This document shows positions 6,947-13,988 of a stretch of DNA of 22,666 bases, piece by piece (position 1 is the first letter of the stretch; each line of letters starts with the position of its first letter). A program made the position numbers and the translations under genes. The notes beneath the pieces were generated by a model. The model saw nothing but the letters and a program-made list of their open reading frames with translations. It did no database searches and was not told where the DNA came from. The stretch is from JBASEY01 sp049652745 (GTDB lineage: Bacteria; CSSED10-310): the NCBI GenBank assembly GCA_049652745.1, contig JBASEY010000032.1, positions 1-22,666 on the forward strand, in the 5' to 3' direction.

Positions 6947-7666
6947 TTAAAATGAGTGCAGCGCCATTGTTATGGCTGCAATGCATGCGGTATCGGTTCG
7001 GAGTATGCGGTCTCCGAGAGAGATCGGTACACATAGTTTCGATAGTAAAAATTGGCGCTCACCGGATGACCATCCTTTTTCGGAGCCGATAAACAGAATG
7101 GTCTCTGTTGAGATCGAATCTGGTTTATCCGAGGGCTGTTTATAAAGAGATTCTCCAGGGTCGATATCCAGGAAGAAGCATTGACAGTTTTTAGGCAAAT
7201 TTTCAAAGCATTCCGCCAAGTCGTTAAAAATTTGCACATCCGGCATCATTGTGCCGCCCGATTGCTCGATTCCTTCGACTATACAATGCTTCCAGCCGTT
7301 ATTTTTCCAAATGGGGCTATGTCGATAGCTTTTTTCTCCCCGTTCGGTTTGAGGAAACCACAGATGTGACACGCCCATAGATGTGCAATCGCGGAGGATA
7401 CGTTTGGCTTGCTGTGGTCTGGGTAGGCCGCAGACAAGGCGTATAGGGAGCAGCGGAATTGTCGGCTTGTCTAGGGTAAAAGACAGATCGATTGCATCCG
7501 CGGTGATTTTTTCAATTCTTACGGTGCCGCGGTTGCCGTTGATCAACCCGGCTTTCAAAATATCGCCTTCGTTTGATTTTAAAATTTTGCGGATATGGCG
7601 ATACCGACGATCAGTGTAGAAGAGCGGTTTGTGTAATTCGGATTCGGTAAAGAGTATGATATTCAT
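6947..7666 (-). CDS. rsmE: 16S rRNA (uracil-1498-N3)-methyltransferase RsmE
   Basis: A 239-residue SPOUT-family methyltransferase that modifies U1498 of 16S rRNA using S-adenosylmethionine. An N-terminal PUA-like part (about 1-65, with RRYRHIRKILKSNEGD) precedes the SPOUT domain: GLPRPQQAKRILRDCTSMGV at about 84-103, FPQTERGEKSY, the cofactor-loop segment IGSEKGWSSGE near 190-200 (usual form GPEGGxxxxE), and SLGDRILRTDTACIAAI near the end (the knot motif LGxRILRTETA). The length is typical. The ATG (7664-7666) lies 8 nt after the stop of the regulator gene, with only a weak AGGCC upstream, so translation is likely coupled. A housekeeping gene at the end of a pilus-motor operon is probably a passenger. 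Confidence 0.93.
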   Translation of the reverse strand: MNIILFTESELHKPLFYTDRRYRHIRKILKSNEGDILKAGLINGNRGTVRIEKITADAIDLSFTLDKPTIPLLPIRLVCGLPRPQQAKRILRDCTSMGVSHLWFPQTERGEKSYRHSPIWKNNGWKHCIVEGIEQSGGTMMPDVQIFNDLAECFENLPKNCQCFFLDIDPGESLYKQPSDKPDSISTETILFIGSEKGWSSGERQFLLSKLCVPISLGDRILRTDTACIAAITMALHSF

Positions 7667-7674
7667 TCATTGGC

Positions 7675-9390
7675 CTAGCGGGATTTTTCGTCTTTTCGCC
7701 TAAAACCTTCTAAAAGCAGCATATCATTTTTCATCGTGATATTTTCTTTTGGCGGCTGAACGTCCAGATGCAGACTGAAATCACCGTCTTCGAAGTTCAG
7801 CAGGTGAAAAAACGCCTCTTCGCCTTCAGTGTCTTCGGTTTTTGAGTAGACGATACGACCTTCGACCAAAGCGATTCGGCCTTCTACATTATTGTGGGTA
7901 ATAATAATCATGGCGTTTTTCATGCCGGAGCTGAGTATCTGAATCAAGTCCATCAGTCCTAGGTCTTTCAGATTACCGGTAACGCCTTTTCTCTCCACGG
8001 AAGCGACTCGTTGGCTCTTGCTTCGGGATATATTTCTTGCAAGGCGTGCCAGAAGCATGTCTTTGGAACACGGCCTTGGCAGGTAATCATCAGCTCCTGC
8101 TCTGAATGCTTTAGCTATAAAGTTTGGATCGCTTCTCGCGCTCATGAAAATAAACGGCATTTCTTTTCGATCGGATTTTTTTCGAACATAGTCCAACAGT
8201 TGAAAGCCGTCGCCTTCGGACAAATCGATATCGGAGACGACGAGGAAAGGAGCGTCCTGAAGCAGTCGCTTGATACTTTCCGACAGTGTCGATGCTGACA
8301 GAACCACATAGCCTTCTTCGCGCAATTGAATTTTTTGCAGATCGTCATCGCCAAGGGTGTCGACCATCAACAGAGTTTCGCGATATTCGGTACTTTCGGT
8401 ATCGGCCAGTTCTTTTTTGAGCAGACTGACCAGAACTTCGACGACGGTGGGATCGAAAGCGGAACCTGAATCCATAATAAGTTGATCGAGGGCTTCTCCA
8501 CGTGACATGCTGGGGCCGCCGGCACCTGAGGAAATCATCGTTAAAAATATATCGATAGGTGCGATTATCCGGCACCCGATAGGAATATTATCGCCTTTCA
8601 AACCATCCGGATACCCTTTTCCGTCATATCTTTCCTGCATATGTTTGAGTGTTTCTTCGATGGGAAAGGGATATTGCATATTTTGGGTGAATTCGTTGAC
8701 GCCCCATTCTGGAAAATCCAGATCGACATCGGCAAAAATATCGGTCGTTTTTTTCCAAAAAGGCTTGTAACGCTCCTGTAGTTCCGGCAGTTCATGGATA
8801 TAGGCGGTGACGGAAATACCATCGACAACATCATGTGGCAGCTCCATACGTATGGCGACGTCTCGCGCAATGCGTGCAACCTTATGTGCATGGCCGACCA
8901 TAGGAGGGTGAAACGATTCTAGAAAGCGAGTGGTAAAATTCAGCAAATGATGAAAGGCTTGACGAAGTTTTTTCACGGCATCCGCTTCCTCGTATCCCAG
9001 GATCAGGGTGCCGAAATCTTTAAACGTTCGCACAGGAACAAGAAGACCTAGTTGCTTGATATGATCCCGTATAAACAACGCATCGGCACCGTAGCCTTCA
9101 CCGACCAAAACAGACGAAAATTCTTCTGTTTTCAATGCTTCAAGGGCGCTTTCCCTATCTGTTTCCCATTCGACATTATATCCTTCCGCCCGTAACAGTT
9201 GATAAACCGCCGCACCAATCGATGGGTTGCGTTCCAAGATCAGCACCCGATCGTAGTGCTGCATGATGAACGCTGTCGTCTCATCGGAAGATATGTCGGC
9301 GGAAGCACGTCGATCGGCTCCCTGGTAATTTCGTATCAATTCATCGAGATTGAATTCTGAATTTTTGGGTTTCTTCCCTTTGTCAGCCAT
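7675..9390 (-). CDS. Multidomain regulator: pseudo-receiver, degenerate HD-GYP, receiver, PATAN (DUF4388)
   Basis: 571 residues. (a) About 46-150: a receiver-like fold in which the acidic pair is replaced by ER (53-54) and the phospho-acceptor region reads VLVGEGYG, so it is probably not phosphorylated. (b) About 155-330: an HD-GYP-like domain; the HD pair is replaced by H199-E200 and the following Lys is missing, but DGKGYPDGL (256-264) and the IPIGCRIIAPIDIF strand remain. Phosphodiesterase activity is doubtful. (c) About 338-455: a second receiver with D387 as phospho-acceptor and S417, but R439 where the conserved Lys normally sits. (d) About 468-565: a PATAN/DUF4388 domain (GVTGNLKDLGLMDLIQIL, then GRIALVEGRIVYS). 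Its ATG follows GAGG at 5 nt spacing, 20 nt after the second PilT-like gene. PATAN regulators in cyanobacteria act on pilus motor ATPases, so a role in controlling the neighbouring motors is a reasonable inference. Confidence 0.85.
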   Translation of the reverse strand: MADKGKKPKNSEFNLDELIRNYQGADRRASADISSDETTAFIMQHYDRVLILERNPSIGAAVYQLLRAEGYNVEWETDRESALEALKTEEFSSVLVGEGYGADALFIRDHIKQLGLLVPVRTFKDFGTLILGYEEADAVKKLRQAFHHLLNFTTRFLESFHPPMVGHAHKVARIARDVAIRMELPHDVVDGISVTAYIHELPELQERYKPFWKKTTDIFADVDLDFPEWGVNEFTQNMQYPFPIEETLKHMQERYDGKGYPDGLKGDNIPIGCRIIAPIDIFLTMISSGAGGPSMSRGEALDQLIMDSGSAFDPTVVEVLVSLLKKELADTESTEYRETLLMVDTLGDDDLQKIQLREEGYVVLSASTLSESIKRLLQDAPFLVVSDIDLSEGDGFQLLDYVRKKSDRKEMPFIFMSARSDPNFIAKAFRAGADDYLPRPCSKDMLLARLARNISRSKSQRVASVERKGVTGNLKDLGLMDLIQILSSGMKNAMIIITHNNVEGRIALVEGRIVYSKTEDTEGEEAFFHLLNFEDGDFSLHLDVQPPKENITMKNDMLLLEGFRRKDEKSR

Positions 9391-9410
9391 ATTGCCTCTA
9401 TCGTTATATT

Positions 9411-10475
9411 TTAAAAAGGTTTGATGGTCATGGACTCGAAGATTTCCGGTTTGGCGGCATGTGCCATCGCTGTTTCAAGTGATATCAATTCTTTGGTGTA
9501 TAGATGCATCAACGATTGATCGACTGAGATATTCATCGATGTATGGTCAGAATCGAAACATGTTCGCAATTGCTGGATGGTACCCTGGCGGATAATATCC
9601 GACAATTCCGGTGACTCATTAAGGAGTTCGACAATCGGCACGCGCCCTCTGTAGTTCAATCGTCTGACGAGTTTTTGGTTGATGACGCCTTTTAATGAGA
9701 TAGCCAGACTATTGCGGATACGGGCTTGTTCAGACGGAGGAAACGAATCGATAAGTCGTGAAATCGCGTCAACACAGGATTGTGAGTTCAAGGTGGAGAA
9801 AACCAGGGAACCGGTTTGCGCGGCGCTAAGGGCTATATCGATTACAGTGGTATTATTGAGTTCACCGATCAAGATCACATCCGGATTGCTTCGTAATATA
9901 CCTTGGAGCCCGGCTTCATAACTGTCGATACAGTGGCCGATTTCACGCTGAATGACTAAACTTTTTTTGGATTTGAAAGTAAATTCAATCGGGTTTTCAA
10001 TCGTCATAATATAGCGTGAACTATTATTGCTGATACAGTCGATCAGTGCTGCAACCGTCGTCGATTTACCGTTGCCGGCAGGACCGGATACCAGAATCAA
10101 GCCTTCCTGGAGAATGGTAAAATTCATCAGTTGCAATGGCAGATTGATCTCCTCGATCGACGGAATCCGAGTTGGAATCAATCGAAATGTCGCGCCGGGA
10201 CCGAGTCTGTGTTGAAAAAGGTTTACTCTAAATCGAGCCTGCTCTTCGAGTTGATATGAAAAATCGATATCAAGGGTCTTTTTAAACTTTTCTTGTTTGT
10301 TATCAGGTAAAATTTCAAAAATGAAATTCAGGCATTCGTCGGATGTAATTGAGCGATAATTGATAGGCAGCAGTTCCCCGTCAATCCGAAGCACAGGCTG
10401 CTGTCCAGCCATGAACAACAGATCTGAAGCCCGTTGTTCCAGCATCAACCATAGGAAAGCATCAATATTTGCCAT
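9411..10475 (-). CDS. PilT/PilU-like pilus motor ATPase with divergent catalytic motifs
   Basis: 354 residues, normal for PilT. The N-terminal PAS-like part (LRIDGELLPI at 29-38) precedes a T2SSE-type RecA domain. Walker A is GPAGNGKST at 131-139 (K137). The Asp box reads TIENPIEF (158-165), with N161 where Asp is usual. Walker B is DVILIGELNN (199-208), keeping E205 but with NN where RD is usual. The His box reads STLNSQS (227-233), with N230 in place of the family His. The PilT helix RIRNSLAISLKGVINQKL (about 252-269) is recognisable. Nucleotide binding looks intact, but hydrolysis or force generation may be altered. The ATG (10473-10475) has AGGAG 5 nt upstream and lies 2 nt after the stop of the HEAT-PilT gene. 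It may assemble with that protein, as PilT and PilU do. Confidence 0.88.
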   Translation of the reverse strand: MANIDAFLWLMLEQRASDLLFMAGQQPVLRIDGELLPINYRSITSDECLNFIFEILPDNKQEKFKKTLDIDFSYQLEEQARFRVNLFQHRLGPGATFRLIPTRIPSIEEINLPLQLMNFTILQEGLILVSGPAGNGKSTTVAALIDCISNNSSRYIMTIENPIEFTFKSKKSLVIQREIGHCIDSYEAGLQGILRSNPDVILIGELNNTTVIDIALSAAQTGSLVFSTLNSQSCVDAISRLIDSFPPSEQARIRNSLAISLKGVINQKLVRRLNYRGRVPIVELLNESPELSDIIRQGTIQQLRTCFDSDHTSMNISVDQSLMHLYTKELISLETAMAHAAKPEIFESMTIKPF

Positions 10476-10477
10476 GG

Positions 10478-13231
10478 CTACTCCTGAATTTTCCTATAAA
10501 ACAGGTCGAATCTTTTCCTGTCAAAAGATCTGGCACTGGCGTCTTCATATGTGACCAGTCCTTGTCTGACAAAGTTTACCAAAGATTGTTCCATCGTAAT
10601 CATGCCATGTTGTTCACCGACTGAAATCACTGAAGGAATTTGGTAGATTTTATCTTCACGGATCAAACTTGCAACGGTTGGCGTATTGATCAGTATTTCC
10701 AGTGCGGGAACCAGGTTGTCGGAATCCTGCTGCGGCACCAGTTGTTGAGAAACGACAACTTGTAAGGTTTCAGTCATTAGAGTCCTGATGTAGTCTCTGC
10801 ATTTTTCTGGAAACGAATGAATAATGGTTGTCAGCGTGTGTTCCACCGATGGTGTTTCCATCGAGGCCAGTACCAGAAGTCCGGAATCCGCTGCTGTAAT
10901 CGCCATCCATAACGTCTCGGCATCGCGTATTTCGCCGATCATCAAAACATTGGCATATTCACGAAGCGCGCTTTGGATTGCCTGAGGAAAAGACAGAGTA
11001 TGTTTACCTATTTCACGCTGGATAATGAAGCAATTTTGATGAGAGTGCACATATTCTATCGGATCTTCAAGCGTGATGACAACCTCGGTTCTAGTTTCGT
11101 TGATATGGTTGATCAGGGCGGCAATAGTTGATGTTTTTCCACACTTTGCCGGTCCTGTCACCAATACCAGGCCTTTGTCCAGTTGCGTTGTTGATTTGAT
11201 GGCGCTTGGCAGCATCAATGAATCCAGGGTAGGGGTTTCCTCCGGGAGAACACGGAAGGTCAGGGTGATGCCGGTACTGTGGCGAAGAAGGCTTCCATGG
11301 TAGCGGCCGTTGTCGGGGATTTCGTGTGAGAAGATAAAGTCGCTGGAATGAGAAAACCGCTCCATTTGTGTAGGATTCAACAGGGGGTACATCAGTGACA
11401 GAATCTGATCTTCGGCAATGATTTCCGTACTAATCGGAACCAAATCTCCATCGATGCGGAGCATGACGGGGCTGTTGTTTACCAGAATCAATTCGGAGGC
11501 TTGTTGTTGGCGGGCTTCAACGAGCATTGTATCCAATATCGAAAGATGCTTTTTCCGCCACAACATGTCATTCATTTCGGCTAGACGTTCCGGATTTGTT
11601 TTCAATCTGGCCAGAACTTCTTTTACTCGGATTCGCACAGTTTGTTCCGAGCTGTCCAGGTATGTTTCTAAAATGTCAATGCTGTCGGTGGCATGTAATT
11701 TTTCCAACGAGTTCAAGAATATCAATTTTGATTTAGAATCCACATGAGGGAGTTGGTCGATCAGGGGTGGTATGGCCGATGGATGTCCGATATTGCCCAG
11801 AGCTTCTGCTGCGACGCGCGCCAGGGCAGGAATTGTCAGTAATTTCGCGAGCAGGGCTATAGTATCTTTTGATCCCAGGAGACCAAGAGCGACGACTGCT
11901 CGTTCACGAACCCACCAGTCTTGATCTTTCAGTAATTGTGTCAATGGTCCGACGGCATCAGGGTTTTTTTGGTTGATTAGTATATCTATGGCGTATCGTC
12001 TTAAAGCCGCTTCGGGGTGCTGCAAAAGATCCAAGGCAGTGGGAAAAACGCGTGGATCTTTTATTTTTGACAGTGACTGCACAATAGATTCACGTACCCA
12101 CCAGTCAGTATCTTCAAGGTATTCAGATATTTTTTCCAGAACAGCCGGCGCATTTATCGAGCCTAAAATCTGGGCGGCGGCACGGCGGACGTTGACATCC
12201 TCATCCTGAAGCAGTTCGGTGACCATTTCTGTGCCGTCTATTTCAGATCGGCTGCAAATAGCTGTTATGGCATCCAGTGCGGACTGGCGGATATGGATGT
12301 CGGCATCCTTGATCCCTTTGACCAACAAATCAATCTGTTCATAGGTGCCGATTTCTTTTAAAGCAGCGAGGCTGGCCGCTCTGACACGAGAGTTTTCATG
12401 GTTGGCACAGCGGACAATAGCCGACAGGCTGGAGGGATTCGCTAATCGACGCAGGCCTTCCAAGGCTTGGACGACGATTTTTACTCTTTTATCTTGAGCC
12501 AACTGTATCAGCGTTTTGACGGACACGATTCCGGGAATACGCCCTAAAAGTGATGCTATAAGAAACCGTATCTCATCGGACGGATCACCGGCATGTTCCG
12601 CCAAAGTGTTTATAGCTTCCGGTGTTCGAACTTGTGCCAAAAGTTTCAGAGACGTGATTTTGTCTGCTTCACGTCCAATCAATAAAGCTTGTCGACAGGC
12701 TCCGATAACTTTATCAGGCGCGATTTCATTTAGAAAAATCAAGGCTTCTTGCCGATTTGTCCATTTTCCGAACATCAGTTCTGATGCAATCGCATCGGCG
12801 ACGGCATCGGCATTGAATTTTTCCAGTATTGCCCGAACTATTTTGTGAAAATGCGGATTGGAGTGTTGTAACAATTGAACTAAGGAAGGTATGACGGCAT
12901 CTGTACAGACGGTCGGCATGATGGTGACCAGCCAGCGCTGAATATCGGGATCGGGTGTAGACATAAGGATTTTCATCAAACCTTCAGGGATAGAAGGATA
13001 ATCCGTGCCTAAAAAAGCTTCGCCAACGGTTTCCAGAATCTCCATTTTCTTTTGTCTGTCAGTTATCGCGAACGCATTTTCGACAACTTCCAGCAGTTCT
13101 CTGTGAGGAAATCTGGGACGAGCTTTCAATTGCTGGACGAAAGCCCGGCGTTCATCTTCAGTTGACCAGGATTCCGTGGTGATGATCGGTCGATATTTCT
13201 TTTTCCAGTTGCCAATATTTTGTCTAACCAA
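10478..13231 (-). CDS. HEAT-repeat protein fused to a PilT-like motor ATPase
   Basis: 917 residues. From about 40 to 545 the protein is helical HEAT/PBS-lyase-type repeats of about 31 residues, visible as recurrent VR-A--AL--IG patterns (for example DWWVRESIVQSLSKI at 376-390 and DWWVRERAVVALGLLG at 438-453). From about 555 a complete PilT-like unit follows: PAS-like part with LRIDGDLVPI (591-600), Walker A GPAKCGKT (693-700, K699), Asp box TLEDPIEY (720-727), Walker B NVLMIGEIRD (761-770, E767). The His box reads LASMETPS (788-795), so its His is absent. PilT proteins are normally near 350-400 residues; the 550-residue HEAT extension is the unusual part and is probably a protein-binding scaffold. 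The start is TTG (13229-13231), supported by AAGGAG at 13239-13244, 7 nt away. First gene of the four-gene operon. Confidence 0.85.
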   Translation of the reverse strand: MVRQNIGNWKKKYRPIITTESWSTEDERRAFVQQLKARPRFPHRELLEVVENAFAITDRQKKMEILETVGEAFLGTDYPSIPEGLMKILMSTPDPDIQRWLVTIMPTVCTDAVIPSLVQLLQHSNPHFHKIVRAILEKFNADAVADAIASELMFGKWTNRQEALIFLNEIAPDKVIGACRQALLIGREADKITSLKLLAQVRTPEAINTLAEHAGDPSDEIRFLIASLLGRIPGIVSVKTLIQLAQDKRVKIVVQALEGLRRLANPSSLSAIVRCANHENSRVRAASLAALKEIGTYEQIDLLVKGIKDADIHIRQSALDAITAICSRSEIDGTEMVTELLQDEDVNVRRAAAQILGSINAPAVLEKISEYLEDTDWWVRESIVQSLSKIKDPRVFPTALDLLQHPEAALRRYAIDILINQKNPDAVGPLTQLLKDQDWWVRERAVVALGLLGSKDTIALLAKLLTIPALARVAAEALGNIGHPSAIPPLIDQLPHVDSKSKLIFLNSLEKLHATDSIDILETYLDSSEQTVRIRVKEVLARLKTNPERLAEMNDMLWRKKHLSILDTMLVEARQQQASELILVNNSPVMLRIDGDLVPISTEIIAEDQILSLMYPLLNPTQMERFSHSSDFIFSHEIPDNGRYHGSLLRHSTGITLTFRVLPEETPTLDSLMLPSAIKSTTQLDKGLVLVTGPAKCGKTSTIAALINHINETRTEVVITLEDPIEYVHSHQNCFIIQREIGKHTLSFPQAIQSALREYANVLMIGEIRDAETLWMAITAADSGLLVLASMETPSVEHTLTTIIHSFPEKCRDYIRTLMTETLQVVVSQQLVPQQDSDNLVPALEILINTPTVASLIREDKIYQIPSVISVGEQHGMITMEQSLVNFVRQGLVTYEDASARSFDRKRFDLFYRKIQE

Positions 13232-13267
13232 GGATTTTCTCCTTCTAAACGCGTTTCAAGCCTTAAA

Positions 13268-13296
13268 ATACTAGTGAAAATAATCATCTCCGTCAA
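13268..13296 (-). promoter_or_regulatory. Promoter of the HEAT-PilT operon
   Basis: On the minus strand, -35 TTGACG (13291-13296) and -10 TAGTAT (13268-13273) are separated by exactly 17 nt. Predicted transcription start is near 13261, about 30 nt before the TTG start codon and its AAGGAG site. Confidence 0.65.
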
Positions 13297-13304
13297 CTGT
13301 CGGG

Positions 13305-13348
13305 GCGCTCTGCGAGTGCAAGGACTGAGTGGCGCACTCTTCGAGCGC
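13305..13348. repeat. Imperfect inverted repeat
   Basis: GCGCTCTGCGAGTGC (13305-13319) is nearly the reverse complement of GCACTCTTCGAGCGC (13334-13348), with a 14-nt spacer. It sits just upstream of the minus-strand operon promoter. The right arm TTCGAGCGCTTCAGTGCTGA recurs at about 18195-18214. Confidence 0.5.
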
Positions 13349-13376
13349 TTCAGTGCTGAATCCTGAGTGCTGAGCT

Positions 13377-13398
13377 GCATTCTGCTAACGCAAAATGC
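13377..13398. repeat. Hairpin-family copy A
   Basis: GCATTCTGC, loop TAAC, GCAAAATGC: 8 of 9 stem positions pair. It is followed by TGTTCCAGGTTCCTGGTTTCT, the same downstream flank as the other copies. Relative to copy E (22230-22251), two stem pairs have changed on both sides (G-C to A-T, C-G to T-A), keeping pairing. Confidence 0.65.
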
Positions 13399-13576
13399 TG
13401 TTCCAGGTTCCTGGTTTCTAATAGGGTTTTTCAGTTTATTTTAATTGGTGAGTTTTCTGAATCAAATTTAAAGCCTATTACTTCTGTATGCCAATACTTG
13501 AAGGTTTGTTATTGGACATTGGATATTGAAACCCCCGCCTTTCACCCCTCTCGCCTTACCCTTTTTCCATATGTCC

Positions 13577-13717
13577 GATGTCTGTCCCCGGAATTTAATC
13601 CGAAGACACAAAATTGGAAGTCTGTCCCTCTAAGAAGAAGCCCGCATTTTCTGCATCGCTTATTTCTGGAAGTCTGTCCCCTAATTAGTGCTGAGTCCTG
13701 AGTGCTGAGTGCTGAGT
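13577..13717 (+). repeat. Repeat block 1: GTCTGTCCCC copies and heptamer tract
   Basis: GATGTCTGTCCCC (13577-13589), GGAAGTCTGTCCC (13616-13628) and GGAAGTCTGTCCCC (13668-13681), then a GAGTGCT/GAGTCCT tandem tract (13687-13717). The stretch from about 13560 to 13685, including the spacer with AAGAAGCCC and TTTCTG, is nearly the same as 22465-22590, so long intergenic segments have been duplicated, not just the short motif. Confidence 0.75.
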
Positions 13718-13842
13718 TAGGGGATTTTCATTTGATTTTGGTTTCTGAGTATTTTGTTTAGAACCAGATAACTATGGTAGTTGAAGCCTAACACTTGGAA
13801 ATTGGTTATAGAACATTGGATGTTGACTTCGTTCCTCTTTAC

Positions 13843-13871
13843 TTGCTTTTCTCCAAACTATTCCGTATACT
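13843..13871 (+). promoter_or_regulatory. Promoter of giant gene 1
   Basis: TTGCTT (13843-13848), 17-nt spacer, TATACT (13866-13871). The same boxes with the same spacing precede giant gene 2 (18483-18511), and the stretch after the -10 (TGAAYGATTTCAAGGAGTTAT) is also shared. This conservation between the paralogues supports a real promoter. Confidence 0.7.
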
Positions 13872-13903
13872 AAAAAATGAACGATTTCAAGGAGTTATTT
13901 TTC

Positions 13904-13972
13904 ATGTTTGCTGTAAGGAAATTGGGAAATATCTCCACACTAAACGTGAGCTTCATTGACCTTACACTCTAA
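13904..13972 (+). CDS. Possible 22-residue leader peptide
   Basis: ATG at 13904 follows AAGGAG (13889-13894) at 9 nt and encodes MFAVRKLGNISTLNVSFIDL plus two residues, ending in TAA at 13970-13972, 16 nt before the ATG of giant gene 1. The equivalent ATG in giant gene 2 (18543) is in frame with the main protein, at almost the same distance from the signal-peptide ATG (85 nt here, 84 nt there). It could be a coupling leader or simply a decayed N-terminal extension. No known peptide family. Confidence 0.35.
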   Translation: MFAVRKLGNISTLNVSFIDLTL

Positions 13973-13988
13973 TGAGGAGGATATAGCT

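Larger units (their letters stand above)
13232..13988. other. Repeat-rich divergent intergenic region upstream of giant gene 1
   Basis: Contains the minus-strand operon promoter, an imperfect inverted repeat (13305-13319 with 13334-13348), GAGTSCT heptamer tracts (13352-13375 and 13687-13717), a hairpin-family copy (13377-13398), an ATTGGACATTGGATATTGAA-type stretch near 13510-13531, three GTCTGTCCCC-type copies, and then the promoter and leader of giant gene 1. No further gene is supported. Confidence 0.75.
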
